The notes: a model not told the origin generated them from the letters alone. Positions 46,340 through 55,814 are shown, counted from the first letter of the stretch. The stretch is DNA of 64,000 nucleotides from Mesorhizobium sp. B2-3-12 (GCF_006442205.1 NZ_VFVR01000003.1:372001-436000); one strand, 5' to 3'. Numbers and translations: made by a program.

Positions 46340-46355
46340 CAGATTGTCAAATCTG
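46340..46355. promoter_or_regulatory. Candidate operator of the B6 GntR regulator
   Basis: CAGATTGTCAAATCTG is an inverted repeat (CAGATT / AATCTG around a 4-base centre). A related GATTGTCTGACA, read on the minus strand, lies at about 46369-46381. Both sit in the 169-bp gap between the divergent genes. Confidence 0.4.
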
Positions 46356-46442
46356 AAGATTGCAAGAATGTCAGACAATCCGCTTGACGCCCCTCCGGCT
46401 GTATGATCCTTTTGAACGAGACGGGCAGTGATGGTGAGGGTC

Positions 46443-47279
46443 ATGGACATGGCGGCAGAGATAGCTTGCGACCAATTTGGCTCGCGACGCATCGACACCG
46501 GCCGTATCGCCTTGAATGTGCGCGAAAGCGGCAACGGCCCGTTGATGCTGTTCTTCCATGGCATTACCTCCAACTCCGCGGTCTTCACGCCGTTGATGGC
46601 CCGGCTCTCGGATCGCTTCACGACCGTGGCCGTCGACCAGAGGGGGCATGGCCTCAGCGACAAGCCGGAAGGCGGCTACGAGGCGAACGACTATGCCGAC
46701 GACATTGCCAGCCTGATCCGCACGCTCGACCGGGGTCCCGCCATCCTCGTCGGACATTCGCTTGGCGCCAGAAATTCCGTCACGGCCGCCGTGAGACATC
46801 CAGACCTGGTGCGGTCGGTCGTTGCAATCGACTTCACGCCCTACATCGAGACCGAGGCATTGGACGCGCTGGAGGCCCGCGTGAACGCGGGAAGCCAGCT
46901 TTTCGAGAATCTCGAGGCTATCGAATCCTATCTGGCCGGGCGCTATACGAACATTCCCGCCGCTGCCATCAGAATCCGGGCCGAGAGCGGCTATCACCGG
47001 GTCGACGGCGGGTTGCGGCCATTGGCGTCGCCCGTGGCCATGGCTCAGACCGCCAAGGGCCTGCGATCGGACCTGGCGCCCGCCTATCGGGACGTGGCGA
47101 AGCCCGTTCTCATCGTTCGGGGCGAGGCGAGCAAATTGGTTTCGGCGGCGGCGCTGGCAAAGACCAGCCGGCTGCGGCCGGATCTGCCCGTGGTCGTCGT
47201 CCCCGGCGCCGACCACTACGTCAACGAGGTCTCTCCCGAGATCACGCTGAAAGCCATCACCAATTTCATCGACGCCTGA
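46443..47279 (+). CDS. (E)-2-(acetamidomethylene)succinate hydrolase
   Basis: 278 residues, the size of the M. loti enzyme. An alpha/beta-hydrolase that cleaves the ring-opened product into succinic semialdehyde, acetate, ammonia and CO2, the last step of the pathway. The nucleophile elbow is GHSLGA with Ser106; the oxyanion region is FFHGITSN, and the acid/base part includes VVPGADHYVNE with the catalytic His. ATG 46443 (GAGG site) is chosen over GTG 46428 and ATG 46431. It heads the rightward B6 operon and is followed after 44 bases by MHPCO. Confidence 0.93.
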   Translation: MDMAAEIACDQFGSRRIDTGRIALNVRESGNGPLMLFFHGITSNSAVFTPLMARLSDRFTTVAVDQRGHGLSDKPEGGYEANDYADDIASLIRTLDRGPAILVGHSLGARNSVTAAVRHPDLVRSVVAIDFTPYIETEALDALEARVNAGSQLFENLEAIESYLAGRYTNIPAAAIRIRAESGYHRVDGGLRPLASPVAMAQTAKGLRSDLAPAYRDVAKPVLIVRGEASKLVSAAALAKTSRLRPDLPVVVVPGADHYVNEVSPEITLKAITNFIDA

Positions 47280-47323
47280 CGGCGCAGCACGCCGTCTTCT
47301 CGTACGCAGCATCAGGATAGAAA

Positions 47324-48463
47324 ATGGCCAATGTAAACAAAACCCAGGGCAAGGCGCGCCGCGCGGAGGTCGCCGGCGGCGGCTTTGCCGGCCTGACGGC
47401 CGCCATCGCGCTGAGGCAGAACGGTTGGGACGTCAGGCTGCATGAAAAGAGCTCGGAGCTACGGGCATTCGGCGCGGGCATCTATCTCTGGCACAACGGC
47501 CTTCGGGTCCTCGAAGGACTGGGCGCGCTGGATGATGTTCTCCAAGGCTCGCACACGCCTCCGACCTACGAAACCTGGATGCACAACAAGTCCGTTTCGA
47601 AGGAAACGTTCAACGGGCTTCCCTGGCGCATCATGACCCGCAGCCACCTGCATGATGCGCTGGTCAATCGCGCCCGCGCTCTGGGCGTCGAGATATCGGT
47701 CAACTCCGAGGCGGTCGCCGCCGATCCGGAAGGCCGCCTGACCCTTCAGACCGGAGAGGTTCTCGAAGCGGACCTGATCGTCGGCGCCGACGGCGTCGGC
47801 TCGAAGGTCCGGGATTCCATCGGCTTCAAGCAGGATCGGTGGGTCTCAAAGGACGGTCTCATCCGGCTGATTGTCTCTCGCAAGAAGAAGGAACTCGGTC
47901 ACGGCGAGTGGGACAACACCATAGACATGTGGAATTTCTGGCCGCGCGTCCAGCGCATCCTCTACTCGCCCTGCAACGAGAACGAGCTCTATCTCGGCCT
48001 CATGGCCCCGGCCGCCGATCCTCGGGGTTCGCAGGTTCCGATCGACCTCGAGGTCTGGGTCGAGATGTTTCCCTTCCTGGAGCCGTGCCTGATCGAGGCG
48101 GCGAAGCTGAAAACCGCCAGGTACGACAAATACGAAACCACCAAGCTCGATAGCTGGACGAGAGGCAAGGTCGCCCTCGTGGGGGACGCCGCGCATGCCA
48201 TGTGCCCGGCTCTTGCGCAGGGCGCCGGCTGCGCGATGGTCAATGCCTTCAGCCTGTCGCAAGATCTGGAGACGGGCTCTTCGGTCGAGGACGCGCTCGT
48301 CGCGTGGGAAAAGCGCATTCGCCCGATCACCGATCGCTGCCAGGCCCTGTCCGGCGACTATGCGGCGAACCGCTCGCTCTCGAAGGGAAACATGTTCACG
48401 CCGGCAGCATTGGAAGCAGCCCGCTACGACCCGCTGCGCGGCGTCTTTTCATGGCCGCAGTAG
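47324..48463 (+). CDS. 2-Methyl-3-hydroxypyridine-5-carboxylate oxygenase (MHPCO)
   Basis: 379 residues, the length of the M. loti enzyme, to which it is nearly identical over the parts I can recall. An FAD monooxygenase of the aromatic hydroxylase class that hydroxylates and opens the pyridine ring of MHPC using NADH and O2, giving E-2AMS. The dinucleotide-binding motif is GGGFAG (residues 18-23), the conserved DG motif is IVGADGVGSKVRDSIG, and the FAD ribityl motif is GDAAHAM (starting at 287). The ribosome site is AGGATAG. Its substrate comes from the decarboxylase gene downstream. Confidence 0.95.
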   Translation: MANVNKTQGKARRAEVAGGGFAGLTAAIALRQNGWDVRLHEKSSELRAFGAGIYLWHNGLRVLEGLGALDDVLQGSHTPPTYETWMHNKSVSKETFNGLPWRIMTRSHLHDALVNRARALGVEISVNSEAVAADPEGRLTLQTGEVLEADLIVGADGVGSKVRDSIGFKQDRWVSKDGLIRLIVSRKKKELGHGEWDNTIDMWNFWPRVQRILYSPCNENELYLGLMAPAADPRGSQVPIDLEVWVEMFPFLEPCLIEAAKLKTARYDKYETTKLDSWTRGKVALVGDAAHAMCPALAQGAGCAMVNAFSLSQDLETGSSVEDALVAWEKRIRPITDRCQALSGDYAANRSLSKGNMFTPAALEAARYDPLRGVFSWPQ

Positions 48464-48534
48464 TTTTTTTGGCCAGCCGGTCAACGAATTAATCGGCGCG
48501 TGCGGAAGTTGCACGCTCCCTTCAGGAGATAAAG

Positions 48535-49125
48535 ATGAATTATTCCAGTGAAGTCGAACGGGATTACGATGTCAGGGGCTGGTACGCCTCGGTCCAGGAA
48601 AGCCGGCATGATGGCGGCCAACCCGGCGACACGCTCGTCAAGGTCGCGACAGGCGTCGTCATACGCAACCCTTTCGCTGGAAAGTTCGTCGCCGAATTGT
48701 CCGAGCTGACCAATCCGAGTTCAGCCATTGGTCATGCGCTCGGCGAGCGTGCCGTGGCGCTGCTCGGCAACAGGCCGGTCGAAAGCTATGGCAAGGGCGG
48801 CATCGCGGGCACATCGGGCGAACAGGAACATGTCGTCGCCTGCATCACCACGGTGTTCGGAGATCCGCTGCGCCAGCAGGTCGGTGGTGGCAAGGCCTGG
48901 ATTTCGTCGGTCAGCAAGGTCGCCGCCGCCGGTACATCCATCGATATCCCGCTCGCTCACAAGGACGAGCTCTACATCCGGTCCCACTATGACGCCGTCA
49001 CCTTTTCCGTGCCGGACGGCCCGCGCCCCGACGAGCTTTTGATCTGCGTCGCCGTCGCTTCGGGTCCGCGCGTGCATCAGCGCGTCGGCGGCAAAACCGT
49101 CGCCGACCTCAAGGCCGGTGTCTAG
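48535..49125 (+). CDS. DUF1185 / amino acid synthesis family protein in the B6 operon
   Basis: 196 residues, soluble, with the plan of the small PF06684-type family: KVATGVVIRNPFAGKF near residue 40, SYGKGGIAGTSGEQEH near 85, and GGGKAWISSVSK near 120. No catalytic function is established for the family as far as I know. AGGAGATAAAG gives a very strong ribosome site. It sits between MHPCO and the PEBP-like gene in the same operon, so it may help a late step such as handling E-2AMS, or a side reaction. I can assign no reaction. Confidence 0.75.
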   Translation: MNYSSEVERDYDVRGWYASVQESRHDGGQPGDTLVKVATGVVIRNPFAGKFVAELSELTNPSSAIGHALGERAVALLGNRPVESYGKGGIAGTSGEQEHVVACITTVFGDPLRQQVGGGKAWISSVSKVAAAGTSIDIPLAHKDELYIRSHYDAVTFSVPDGPRPDELLICVAVASGPRVHQRVGGKTVADLKAGV

Positions 49126-49153
49126 TTCGATCGAAATTGGCGAAGGAAATTCC

Positions 49154-49612
49154 ATGCCCCTGAATATCAAGGACCTCAAGATCACATCGGCGGATTTCGA
49201 GCCGCTCGGGAAACTGCGCGACGAGCATGCCGGCGACAAAGGCAACGTATTGCCCAGGCTTACGGTCAGCGGCGTGCCGGCGGGCACGAAGGAGCTCGCG
49301 GTCATCTGCCACGATCCCGACGCGCCCTTGCCCAACGGCTTCACGCACTGGGTCGTCTATGGCATCGATCCGTCGGCCACCGATCTTTCGGACGCGCAGG
49401 AAAAATTTCGCGTCGGCCCCAACGGCGCCGGCGGCATGCAGTATTACGGGCCTCAGCCGCCCGCCGGCCATGGCGAGCATCACTATTATTTCTGGGTCTA
49501 TGCCCTCGACACCAAGGTCGAAGGGACGCCCACAAGGGAAGAGTTCCTGCAGACATATGCCGGCAACATCATCGAGCAAAACCGGATCGTCGGCCTCTAC
49601 GAGAACAAGTGA
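49154..49612 (+). CDS. PEBP / YbhB-YbcL family protein
   Basis: 152 residues, without signal peptide. The phosphatidylethanolamine-binding-protein fold is shown by the ligand-site motifs ICHDPDAPLPNGFTHWVVYG and YYGPQPPAGHGEHHYYFWVY. The family binds small anionic ligands; bacterial members have no settled function. GAAGGAAATT before ATG 49154 decides the start. It lies 28 bases after the DUF1185-like gene and 70 bases before the decarboxylase, so it is part of the B6 operon. Confidence 0.85.
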   Translation: MPLNIKDLKITSADFEPLGKLRDEHAGDKGNVLPRLTVSGVPAGTKELAVICHDPDAPLPNGFTHWVVYGIDPSATDLSDAQEKFRVGPNGAGGMQYYGPQPPAGHGEHHYYFWVYALDTKVEGTPTREEFLQTYAGNIIEQNRIVGLYENK

Positions 49613-49682
49613 AATCCGCGGCCTCGGCGACCGATAACAAGAACAAAATGGTCGCCAGCGCCGCGCAATGGGAGAATTGGAA

Positions 49683-50405
49683 ATGAAAGACAACAGCCTC
49701 GCGCGCCAGACGGTCTTCGAAGAGCTGGTCACGGCGACGAAGATCCTTCTGAACGAAGGCATCATGGATACGTTCGGGCACATCAGTGCCCGCGACCCCG
49801 AGGATCCCGAAAGCTTCTTCCTGGCGCAGAAGCTTGCCCCGAGCCTGATAACCGTCGACGACATCCAGCGTTTCAACCTCGACGGCGAAACCTCGGACAA
49901 CAGGCCGTCCTATCTTGAGCGCTACATCCACAGCGAGATCTACAAGGCGCGACCGGACGTTCAGTGTGTGCTCCACACCCATTCTCCGGCTGTCCTGCCG
50001 TACTGCTTCGTCGATACACCGCTTCGGCCGGTCACCCACATGGGCGCTTTCATCGGCGAGTCGGTCCCGGTCTACGAGATCCGCGACAAGCATGGCGACC
50101 AGACGGATCTCTTCGGCGGCAGCCACGACGTCTGCGCCGACATCGCCGATAGGCTCGGCAACCAGACCGTGGTCCTCATGGCGCGGCATGGCGTCGTCAA
50201 TGTCGGCAACTCCGTGCGGGAAGTCGTCTTCCGCGCCTTCTATCTGGAGCAGGAAGCGGCAGCGCTCACGGCCGGCCTGCGGGTCGGCACCGTCAAATAT
50301 CTGTCGCCGGGCGAGATAAGGACGGCGGGAAAACTCGTCGGTGCCCAGATCGATCGAGGATGGAATCACTGGTCGCAGCGTCTGCGAGAGGCCGGCCTGG
50401 CCTAG
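49683..50405 (+). CDS. 3-Hydroxy-2-methylpyridine-4,5-dicarboxylate 4-decarboxylase
   Basis: 240 residues of the class II aldolase family, a metal-dependent enzyme that removes the 4-carboxylate to give MHPC. The metal ligands are seen as HTHSP near residue 100 and ARHGVV near residue 165; GHISARDP near residue 33 is the family start motif. ATG 49683 follows a GGAGAATTGGAA site; an upstream in-frame ATG at 49668 is within that site. The assignment rests on family plus its place between MHPCO and the two dehydrogenases that make its substrate. Confidence 0.92.
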   Translation: MKDNSLARQTVFEELVTATKILLNEGIMDTFGHISARDPEDPESFFLAQKLAPSLITVDDIQRFNLDGETSDNRPSYLERYIHSEIYKARPDVQCVLHTHSPAVLPYCFVDTPLRPVTHMGAFIGESVPVYEIRDKHGDQTDLFGGSHDVCADIADRLGNQTVVLMARHGVVNVGNSVREVVFRAFYLEQEAAALTAGLRVGTVKYLSPGEIRTAGKLVGAQIDRGWNHWSQRLREAGLA

Positions 50406-50428
50406 CGCCGTCCGCGGAATAGTTGGGC

Positions 50429-50450
50429 CATCCCGGTTCTGGCCGGGATG
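50429..50450 (+). terminator. Hairpin between the decarboxylase and pyridoxate dehydrogenase genes
   Basis: CATCCCGG and CCGGGATG form a perfect 8-bp stem with a TTCTGG loop. There is no T-run. It may lower downstream transcription or protect the upstream mRNA rather than stop the polymerase. Confidence 0.4.
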
Positions 50451-50502
50451 ATCCAGTCCCGGTTTCAACAGTTCCCTGGCGCAGGAGCGCCGGACCAAGG
50501 CG

Positions 50503-52152
50503 ATGAAACGCACCATGCCGCATGCTGAAAGTTACGACTATGTCATCGTTGGGGCCGGATCGGCCGGTTGCGTGCTCGCCAACCGGCTGAGCGCCGACCC
50601 CCGATGTTCGGTGCTGTTGCTCGAGGCCGGCGGCTGGGATCGCGACCCCATGATCCACATACCGCTTGGCTGGGGCAAGATCCTGACGGAACGCCGCCAT
50701 GACTGGATGTATTTCTGCGAGCCGGAAGACAATGTCGGCGGACGCCGGGTCGAGTGCGCGCGCGGCAAGGTGATCGGCGGATCGTCGTCGACCAACGCCA
50801 TGGCCTATGTGCGGGGAAATCGCGGTGACTACGACCGTTGGGCCGCCAGCGGGCTCAGCGACTGGTCTTATGACAAGGTGCTGCCCTATTTCCTCAAGCA
50901 GGAAAGCTGGGAAGGCGGCGAGAGCCGATATCGCGGTGGCAATGGTCCGGTCAGCACCCAGTTCTGCCGCTACAAGGACACGCTGATCGACGCCTTCGCA
51001 CAGGCTAGCGTCCAGGCCGGCTATCCGCAGACCGACGACTATAATGGCGAGCGGCAGGAAGGGTTCGGCCGCCTCCAGATGACGATCTCGAAAGGCCGGC
51101 GCAGCTCGACCGCGTCCGCCTATCTGCGGCCGGCCCTGAAGCGGCCCAATTTGACGGTCCTGACCGGAGCGACGGCGACGAAGATCATCCTGGAGGGCAC
51201 GCGCGCCACCGGGGTGGTCCTGAACCATGGCGGTGGCGAACGGACGGTCGTCGCCCGCAAGGAAGTTCTGCTCTCGGGCGGCGTCATCAACACGCCGCAA
51301 CTCTTGATGCTGTCCGGCATCGGGGCGCCAGAGGAACTCGCGGCGCAGGGTATCCAGACGCGGGTGGATCTGCCGGCGGTCGGCAAGAACCTGCAGGATC
51401 ACGTCTCGGTCATCCTCATGTATCGGCGCCGGGCTCCGGGCGGCCCTTTCCTGCGCAACATGCGTGCCGATCGGATCGGGTTCGATTTCGCCAAGACCTA
51501 CTTCACGGGACGGGGTTTTTCGGGCGACGTGCCCGGCGGCGTCGTTGCTTTCCTGAAAAGCGGCCCGGAGCGGCCGTTGCCGGATGTGCAACTGCTGTTC
51601 ACGGCGGCTCCGCTGGCAGCGTGGCCTTATTTCGAGCCGTTCAAGGCGCCGTTTCCGGACGGCTTCGCCACGCGGATCGTGGCGACGCAGCCTGAGAGCC
51701 GGGGGGCGGTGAAACTGGCCTCGTCCGATCCCCTCGCGGCACCGCTGATCCATCAGAATTTCCTCGCCTCGCCGAAGGACTGGCAGTCGCTTCGCGCCGG
51801 CTTCCGGGTGGCGAGGGATCTGGCGGCGCAGCCCTCCATGCAGCCCTTCATCGAGGCGGAGTTCTTTCCCGGTCCCAAATGCCAGAGCGACGAGGAGATC
51901 GACGAGCATATCCGCAAGACTTCCATCACCGTGCATCATCCGGCCGGAACCTGCCGGATGGGGGCCGATGCGGCCTCGGTCGTCGACCCGCAATTGCGGC
52001 TTCGCGGCGTCGACGGCCTCAGGGTGGTGGACGCGTCCGTCATGCCTGACCTGGTCTGCGGAAACATCAACGCGGCGGTGATCATGATCGCCGAGAAGGC
52101 AGCCGACCTCATCGCGGCGTCGAATACAGCAATGGAAAGCAGGGCAGCGTGA
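50503..52152 (+). CDS. 4-Pyridoxate dehydrogenase (GMC flavoprotein)
   Basis: 549 residues. Oxidises 4-pyridoxate to 5-formyl-3-hydroxy-2-methylpyridine-4-carboxylate, probably passing electrons to the membrane rather than O2. The FAD site is [18 protein letters not shown], followed by [15 protein letters not shown] and the catalytic [10 protein letters not shown]. It is distinct from the oxidase at 43896 (both GMC), and its position next to the FHMPC dehydrogenase identifies the step. ATG 50503 is used, with ATG 50515 possible. The TGA stop overlaps the next ATG by one base (52150-52154). Confidence 0.92.
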   Translation: MKRTMPHAESYDYVIVGAGSAGCVLANRLSADPRCSVLLLEAGGWDRDPMIHIPLGWGKILTERRHDWMYFCEPEDNVGGRRVECARGKVIGGSSSTNAMAYVRGNRGDYDRWAASGLSDWSYDKVLPYFLKQESWEGGESRYRGGNGPVSTQFCRYKDTLIDAFAQASVQAGYPQTDDYNGERQEGFGRLQMTISKGRRSSTASAYLRPALKRPNLTVLTGATATKIILEGTRATGVVLNHGGGERTVVARKEVLLSGGVINTPQLLMLSGIGAPEELAAQGIQTRVDLPAVGKNLQDHVSVILMYRRRAPGGPFLRNMRADRIGFDFAKTYFTGRGFSGDVPGGVVAFLKSGPERPLPDVQLLFTAAPLAAWPYFEPFKAPFPDGFATRIVATQPESRGAVKLASSDPLAAPLIHQNFLASPKDWQSLRAGFRVARDLAAQPSMQPFIEAEFFPGPKCQSDEEIDEHIRKTSITVHHPAGTCRMGADAASVVDPQLRLRGVDGLRVVDASVMPDLVCGNINAAVIMIAEKAADLIAASNTAMESRAA

Positions 52153-53081
52153 TGATCCAACGTATCGCCATCATCGGTCTGGGTACGATGGGACCAGGCA
52201 TGGCCGCAAGGCTCGCCAGGGGCGGCTTGCAGGTCGTCGCCTACGACGTCGCGCCGGCGGCGATCGAGCGCGCTGGAACCATGCTGGGCGTGGCGGAGAC
52301 CGTTCTCGATTCCCTCGGCATCGCACCGCCTGCTGCCGGTGCCGGAACGGTTCGCTTCACGGATGACATCGCCGACGCGGTGTCGGGCGCCGACCTCGTC
52401 ATTGAGAACGTGCCTGAAAACATTTCGATCAAGGCCGATGTCTATCGCGCGATCGACAGCCTGATCGCATCGGACACGATCGTCGCGTCCGACACGTCGG
52501 GCATCCCGATCACCAAGCTGCAGGCGCACATCTCGCATCCCGAGCGGATGGTGGGCATGCACTGGTCGAACCCACCGCACATCATCCCGATGATCGAGGT
52601 GATCGCCGGCGAGAAGACGTCGCCGGAGACCGTGATTGTCATCCGCGACCTGATCCGCTCGATCGGCCTGTTGCCGGTGGTGGTGAAGAAGGACGTTCCG
52701 GGCTTCGTCGAAAACCGCGTGCTCTATGCGCTGCTGCGCGAGGCGGTCGACCTCGTCGAGCGCGGTGTCATCGAGCCGGAAGACCTCGACACCTGCGTGT
52801 CCTGGGGCATCGGCTACAAGATCGCCGTGATCGGGCCGATGGCGCTGCTCGATATGGCGGGCCTCGACATCTACAAATCCGTCTCGTCCTTCCTCAACGC
52901 CGATCTCTCCAAGCGCGACGACGTTGCGCCGATGGTGCTGGAAAAGACCAACGCGTCGAAGCTCGGCATCAAGTCGGGGGAGGGCATGTTCTCCTACACG
53001 CCCGAGCAGATAAAGGCGCTGCAAGGTGAGCGGGCGCGCAAACTCGTCGCGGTGCGGCGCATCCTGGAGGGCCGGGAGTAG
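52152..53081 (+). CDS. FHMPC 5-dehydrogenase (3-hydroxyacyl-CoA dehydrogenase-like)
   Basis: 309 residues, matching the M. loti enzyme length. It oxidises the 5-aldehyde of 5-formyl-3-hydroxy-2-methylpyridine-4-carboxylate to the dicarboxylate with NAD+. The NAD motif is GLGTMGPGMA near residue 8. The active-site region is GMHWSNPPHI, with the histidine at residue 137, the catalytic base in the known enzyme. Although built like fatty-acid dehydrogenases it works on an aldehyde. It is coupled to the preceding gene and starts at ATG 52152; GTG 52149 is also in frame. Confidence 0.94.
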   Translation: MIQRIAIIGLGTMGPGMAARLARGGLQVVAYDVAPAAIERAGTMLGVAETVLDSLGIAPPAAGAGTVRFTDDIADAVSGADLVIENVPENISIKADVYRAIDSLIASDTIVASDTSGIPITKLQAHISHPERMVGMHWSNPPHIIPMIEVIAGEKTSPETVIVIRDLIRSIGLLPVVVKKDVPGFVENRVLYALLREAVDLVERGVIEPEDLDTCVSWGIGYKIAVIGPMALLDMAGLDIYKSVSSFLNADLSKRDDVAPMVLEKTNASKLGIKSGEGMFSYTPEQIKALQGERARKLVAVRRILEGRE

Positions 53082-53083
53082 CC

Positions 53084-53917
53084 ATGCGCATTGAACCCAT
53101 TCGAGCGGCAGGTGGCCGGCCAGCCCATATCCGCCACGATGACGACCTGATCTCCGCCAAGGGCGTTTCGGTGGTCATGGCCAAGCAACTGGTGCTGCAG
53201 AATATCGATCTTGCGATACCGAAGGGGTCGTTCGTCTCCCTCATTGGTCCTTCCGGTTGCGGCAAGAGCACCTTGCTCAAGGTTCTGGCCGGGTTGGTCC
53301 ATCCGACGAGCGGCGGCGTTTCCATCGCCGGACTTTCGCCGGTCGAGGCGGCGCGCAAGCGCATGATCGGCCTCGTGTTCCAGGACGCCAACCTGCTGCC
53401 GTGGAAGAATGCCGTCGACAACGCATCCATGCTGCTCGGCATCGCCGACAAATCGCTGTCGCGCGCGGAGTTGCGGGCGCGCGGACAGGAGATGCTCGAG
53501 CTGGTGGGCCTGGGCGACAGCGCTCACAAGCGTCCAAACGAATTGTCGGGCGGCATGCGCCAGCGCGTCGCCATCGCGCGGGCCCTGGCGCTCGACCCGG
53601 CGGTGCTGCTGATGGACGAGCCGTTCGGCGCGCTCGACGCCATTACCCGCGACCAGATGGGCCAGTCGCTGCTGGAAATCTGGCAGCGCACCGGCAAGAC
53701 CATCGTTCTCGTCACGCATTCGATCGACGAGGCCATTCATTTGTCCCGCCACGTGCATGTGCTTGGGATCAAGCCCGGCCGGATCACCGAGAGCCTCGAC
53801 ATTGGCCTGCCCTATCCGCGCGACCTGTCGGTGACGGAAGATCCGGAATTCGTTCGGCTGGTGGTTCAACTGCGCACGATGCTGCGCGCCAGCCATCAAC
53901 CGGGAGGCGCGTCATGA
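53084..53917 (+). CDS. ABC transporter ATP-binding protein (nitrate/sulfonate/pyrimidine class), B6 locus
   Basis: 277 residues. Walker A GPSGCGKST, signature LSGGMRQRVAIARA, Walker B VLLMDEPFGALD, switch VTHSIDEA. Two bases separate it from the FHMPC dehydrogenase stop, and its own stop overlaps the permease ATG (ATGA 53914-53917), so it is firmly within the B6 operon. With the next two genes it makes a full importer of the SsuABC/ThiXYZ type. A pyridine vitamer is the likely cargo, by location. Confidence 0.9.
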   Translation: MRIEPIRAAGGRPAHIRHDDDLISAKGVSVVMAKQLVLQNIDLAIPKGSFVSLIGPSGCGKSTLLKVLAGLVHPTSGGVSIAGLSPVEAARKRMIGLVFQDANLLPWKNAVDNASMLLGIADKSLSRAELRARGQEMLELVGLGDSAHKRPNELSGGMRQRVAIARALALDPAVLLMDEPFGALDAITRDQMGQSLLEIWQRTGKTIVLVTHSIDEAIHLSRHVHVLGIKPGRITESLDIGLPYPRDLSVTEDPEFVRLVVQLRTMLRASHQPGGAS

Positions 53918-54729
53918 GCGATCAACCCATCACCAATCTCTCCGAGCCGCGGCTTGCCTCGAACTGGGCCGCCTCAACAAGCAGTTGGCTGCCGGCGGTC
54001 ATTCTTCTGTTGGCGACCATCGTGGCGTGGGAAGCCGTGGTGCGGATCTTCGCCATCTCCGCCTTCATCATTCCCGCCCCGTCCGAGATCGCGAAATCGC
54101 TGGTCGCGCAATGGGGAACGCTGACGCAGGCGACACTGGTGACGGCGGGGGAGATCCTGTTCGGGTTCCTGGTCTCGGTCGTCGTCGGCGTCGCCATCGC
54201 GCTGGTCATCGTGCGCTTCGACTGGCTGGGCAGGGCGCTCTATCCGCTGGTGGTGCTGTTCCAGAACGTGCCCAAGGTGGCGCTGGCGCCGATCTTCATT
54301 CTCTGGTTCGGCTACGGGCTGGCTCCCAAGATCGGGCTGATCCTGGTCATCGCCTTCTTCCCGGTGACATTGTCGATGCTGGCCGGCATGCAGTCGGTCG
54401 ATCGCTCGCTGTTGTCTTTGATGAATTCCGTCGGCGCCAGCCAAACGCAGATCCTGTTCAGGATCCGCGTTCCGCATTCGCTGCCGAACCTGATGGCGGG
54501 AACCAAGATCGCGGCCACGCTGAGCGTCATCGGCGCCATCGTCGGCGAGTTCGCCGGCGCCTCGGACGGGCTGGGCTACGTCATCCAGTTCGCCTCGACC
54601 CAGCTCGACACCGCGCTTGTCTTCGCGGCGCTGCTGCTCGTGTCCGTGCTCGGCATCGCCTTCTACTACGCGGCCGAAATCCTCGAACGCATCGTGGTGC
54701 CGTGGGCACCCAAATTCAGCCAGGCCTAG
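53914..54729 (+). CDS. ABC transporter permease (SsuC/ThiX class), B6 locus
   Basis: 271 residues with about six TM helices, starting WLPAVILLLATIVAWEAVV. The cytoplasmic EAA loop is around MNSVGASQTQILFRIRVPHSL, followed by GEFAGASDGLGYVI, the standard end of this permease class. It overlaps the ATPase gene and is followed 39 bases later by the binding protein. No nitrate genes are near it, so transport of nitrate or sulfonate is less likely than a B6 compound. Confidence 0.9.
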   Translation: MSDQPITNLSEPRLASNWAASTSSWLPAVILLLATIVAWEAVVRIFAISAFIIPAPSEIAKSLVAQWGTLTQATLVTAGEILFGFLVSVVVGVAIALVIVRFDWLGRALYPLVVLFQNVPKVALAPIFILWFGYGLAPKIGLILVIAFFPVTLSMLAGMQSVDRSLLSLMNSVGASQTQILFRIRVPHSLPNLMAGTKIAATLSVIGAIVGEFAGASDGLGYVIQFASTQLDTALVFAALLLVSVLGIAFYYAAEILERIVVPWAPKFSQA

Positions 54730-54768
54730 GCCTCTCGATCAACCAACGGCAATAAAAGGGAACAAGAA

Positions 54769-55779
54769 ATGCTGAGACGCTCACTTATCAAGGTAGCCAT
54801 GCTTGCGGCCTTCGCCGGCGCGCTTGGCTTCTCGAACGCCGCGTTGGCGGCCGACAAGGTCAATGTCCAGCTCGACTGGGTGGTGCGCGGCAACCACGCC
54901 ATGTTCTTCGTCGGCAAGGAAAAAGGCTTCTTCGCCAAGAACGACATCGACGTCGCCGAAATTCGCAAGGGTTCCGGCTCGCCGGATGCCATGCGGCTGG
55001 TGGGCAACGAGAACGCGGATTTCGGCTTCGGCGATCTTCCGACGCTTGCCGTCGCCCGCTCGCAGAGCGTTCCCGTGGTGGCGCTGGCGGCGGTCAACCA
55101 GCACTCGCCGCTGGCGATCATGTCGCTCGCCAAGACGGTGAAGCTAACCAAGCCGGAAGATCTCAAGGGCCTCACCATCGGCATTCACCCGGCGGGCTCG
55201 ACCTACATCTTCTTCAAGGCCTTCCTGGCGGCAAACGGCCTGACCGAAAAAGACATGACGCTGAACAGCGTCTCGCCGCCCTATGAGAGCTATCTGCTTC
55301 TGGGCCGGGTCCAGACGGTGGTCGGCTATGTCGACGCCGAGGTTCCCGAACTGGAGGCCAAGGCCGGCGGTCCGGGTTCGCTCAGCATCATGATGGGCGC
55401 CGACCATGGCTGGAAGGCCTATGGCTCCGGCCTGTTCACCTCGGAGAAGATGATCAAGGACAAGCCGGACGTCGTCGCCCGCTTCGTCAAGGCTTACAGG
55501 GAAGCCTTCGACTATGTCGTCGCCCATCCCGAAGAAGCCGCCGAGATCACGGCAAAGGCCGCGCCAGGCTATGCGGACAAGAAGGATGTGCTGCTGGCGC
55601 AGATCAACGCCGATATCGCCTCGACCTTCACCAGCCCCGACACCAAGGAATACGGCCTGGGCTGGATGACGAAGACGCAGTGGGAGGAGACCCTGAAGAC
55701 GCTCACCGACCAGGGCGTGCTCAAGGCGGCGCTGTCGGCCGACGACGTCTTCACCGACAAGTTCCTGGCGAAGGAATAG
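54769..55779 (+). CDS. NMT1/THI5-like ABC substrate-binding protein, B6 locus
   Basis: 336 residues with a signal peptide ending at AALAADK. The mature protein opens with VNVQLDWVVRGNHAMFFVGK, typical of the NMT1/THI5-like family that includes binders of thiamine pyrimidine precursors. Aromatic residues in PPYESYLLLGRVQ line the expected cleft. A pyridine ring with hydroxymethyl groups resembles a pyrimidine alcohol, so B6 vitamer binding is chemically reasonable, but this is inference from family and position. A strong AAGGGAACAAG ribosome site precedes it. Confidence 0.88.
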   Translation: MLRRSLIKVAMLAAFAGALGFSNAALAADKVNVQLDWVVRGNHAMFFVGKEKGFFAKNDIDVAEIRKGSGSPDAMRLVGNENADFGFGDLPTLAVARSQSVPVVALAAVNQHSPLAIMSLAKTVKLTKPEDLKGLTIGIHPAGSTYIFFKAFLAANGLTEKDMTLNSVSPPYESYLLLGRVQTVVGYVDAEVPELEAKAGGPGSLSIMMGADHGWKAYGSGLFTSEKMIKDKPDVVARFVKAYREAFDYVVAHPEEAAEITAKAAPGYADKKDVLLAQINADIASTFTSPDTKEYGLGWMTKTQWEETLKTLTDQGVLKAALSADDVFTDKFLAKE

Positions 55780-55814
55780 GGCACGATGTCCCGGGCGGAC
55801 CGATCAATGAGCGC

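Noticed and set aside
53084..55779. A second nitrate or taurine importer
   Set aside because: The class resembles those importers, but the genes are embedded and coupled within the B6 operon and the receptor is NMT1/THI5-like rather than NrtA-like.
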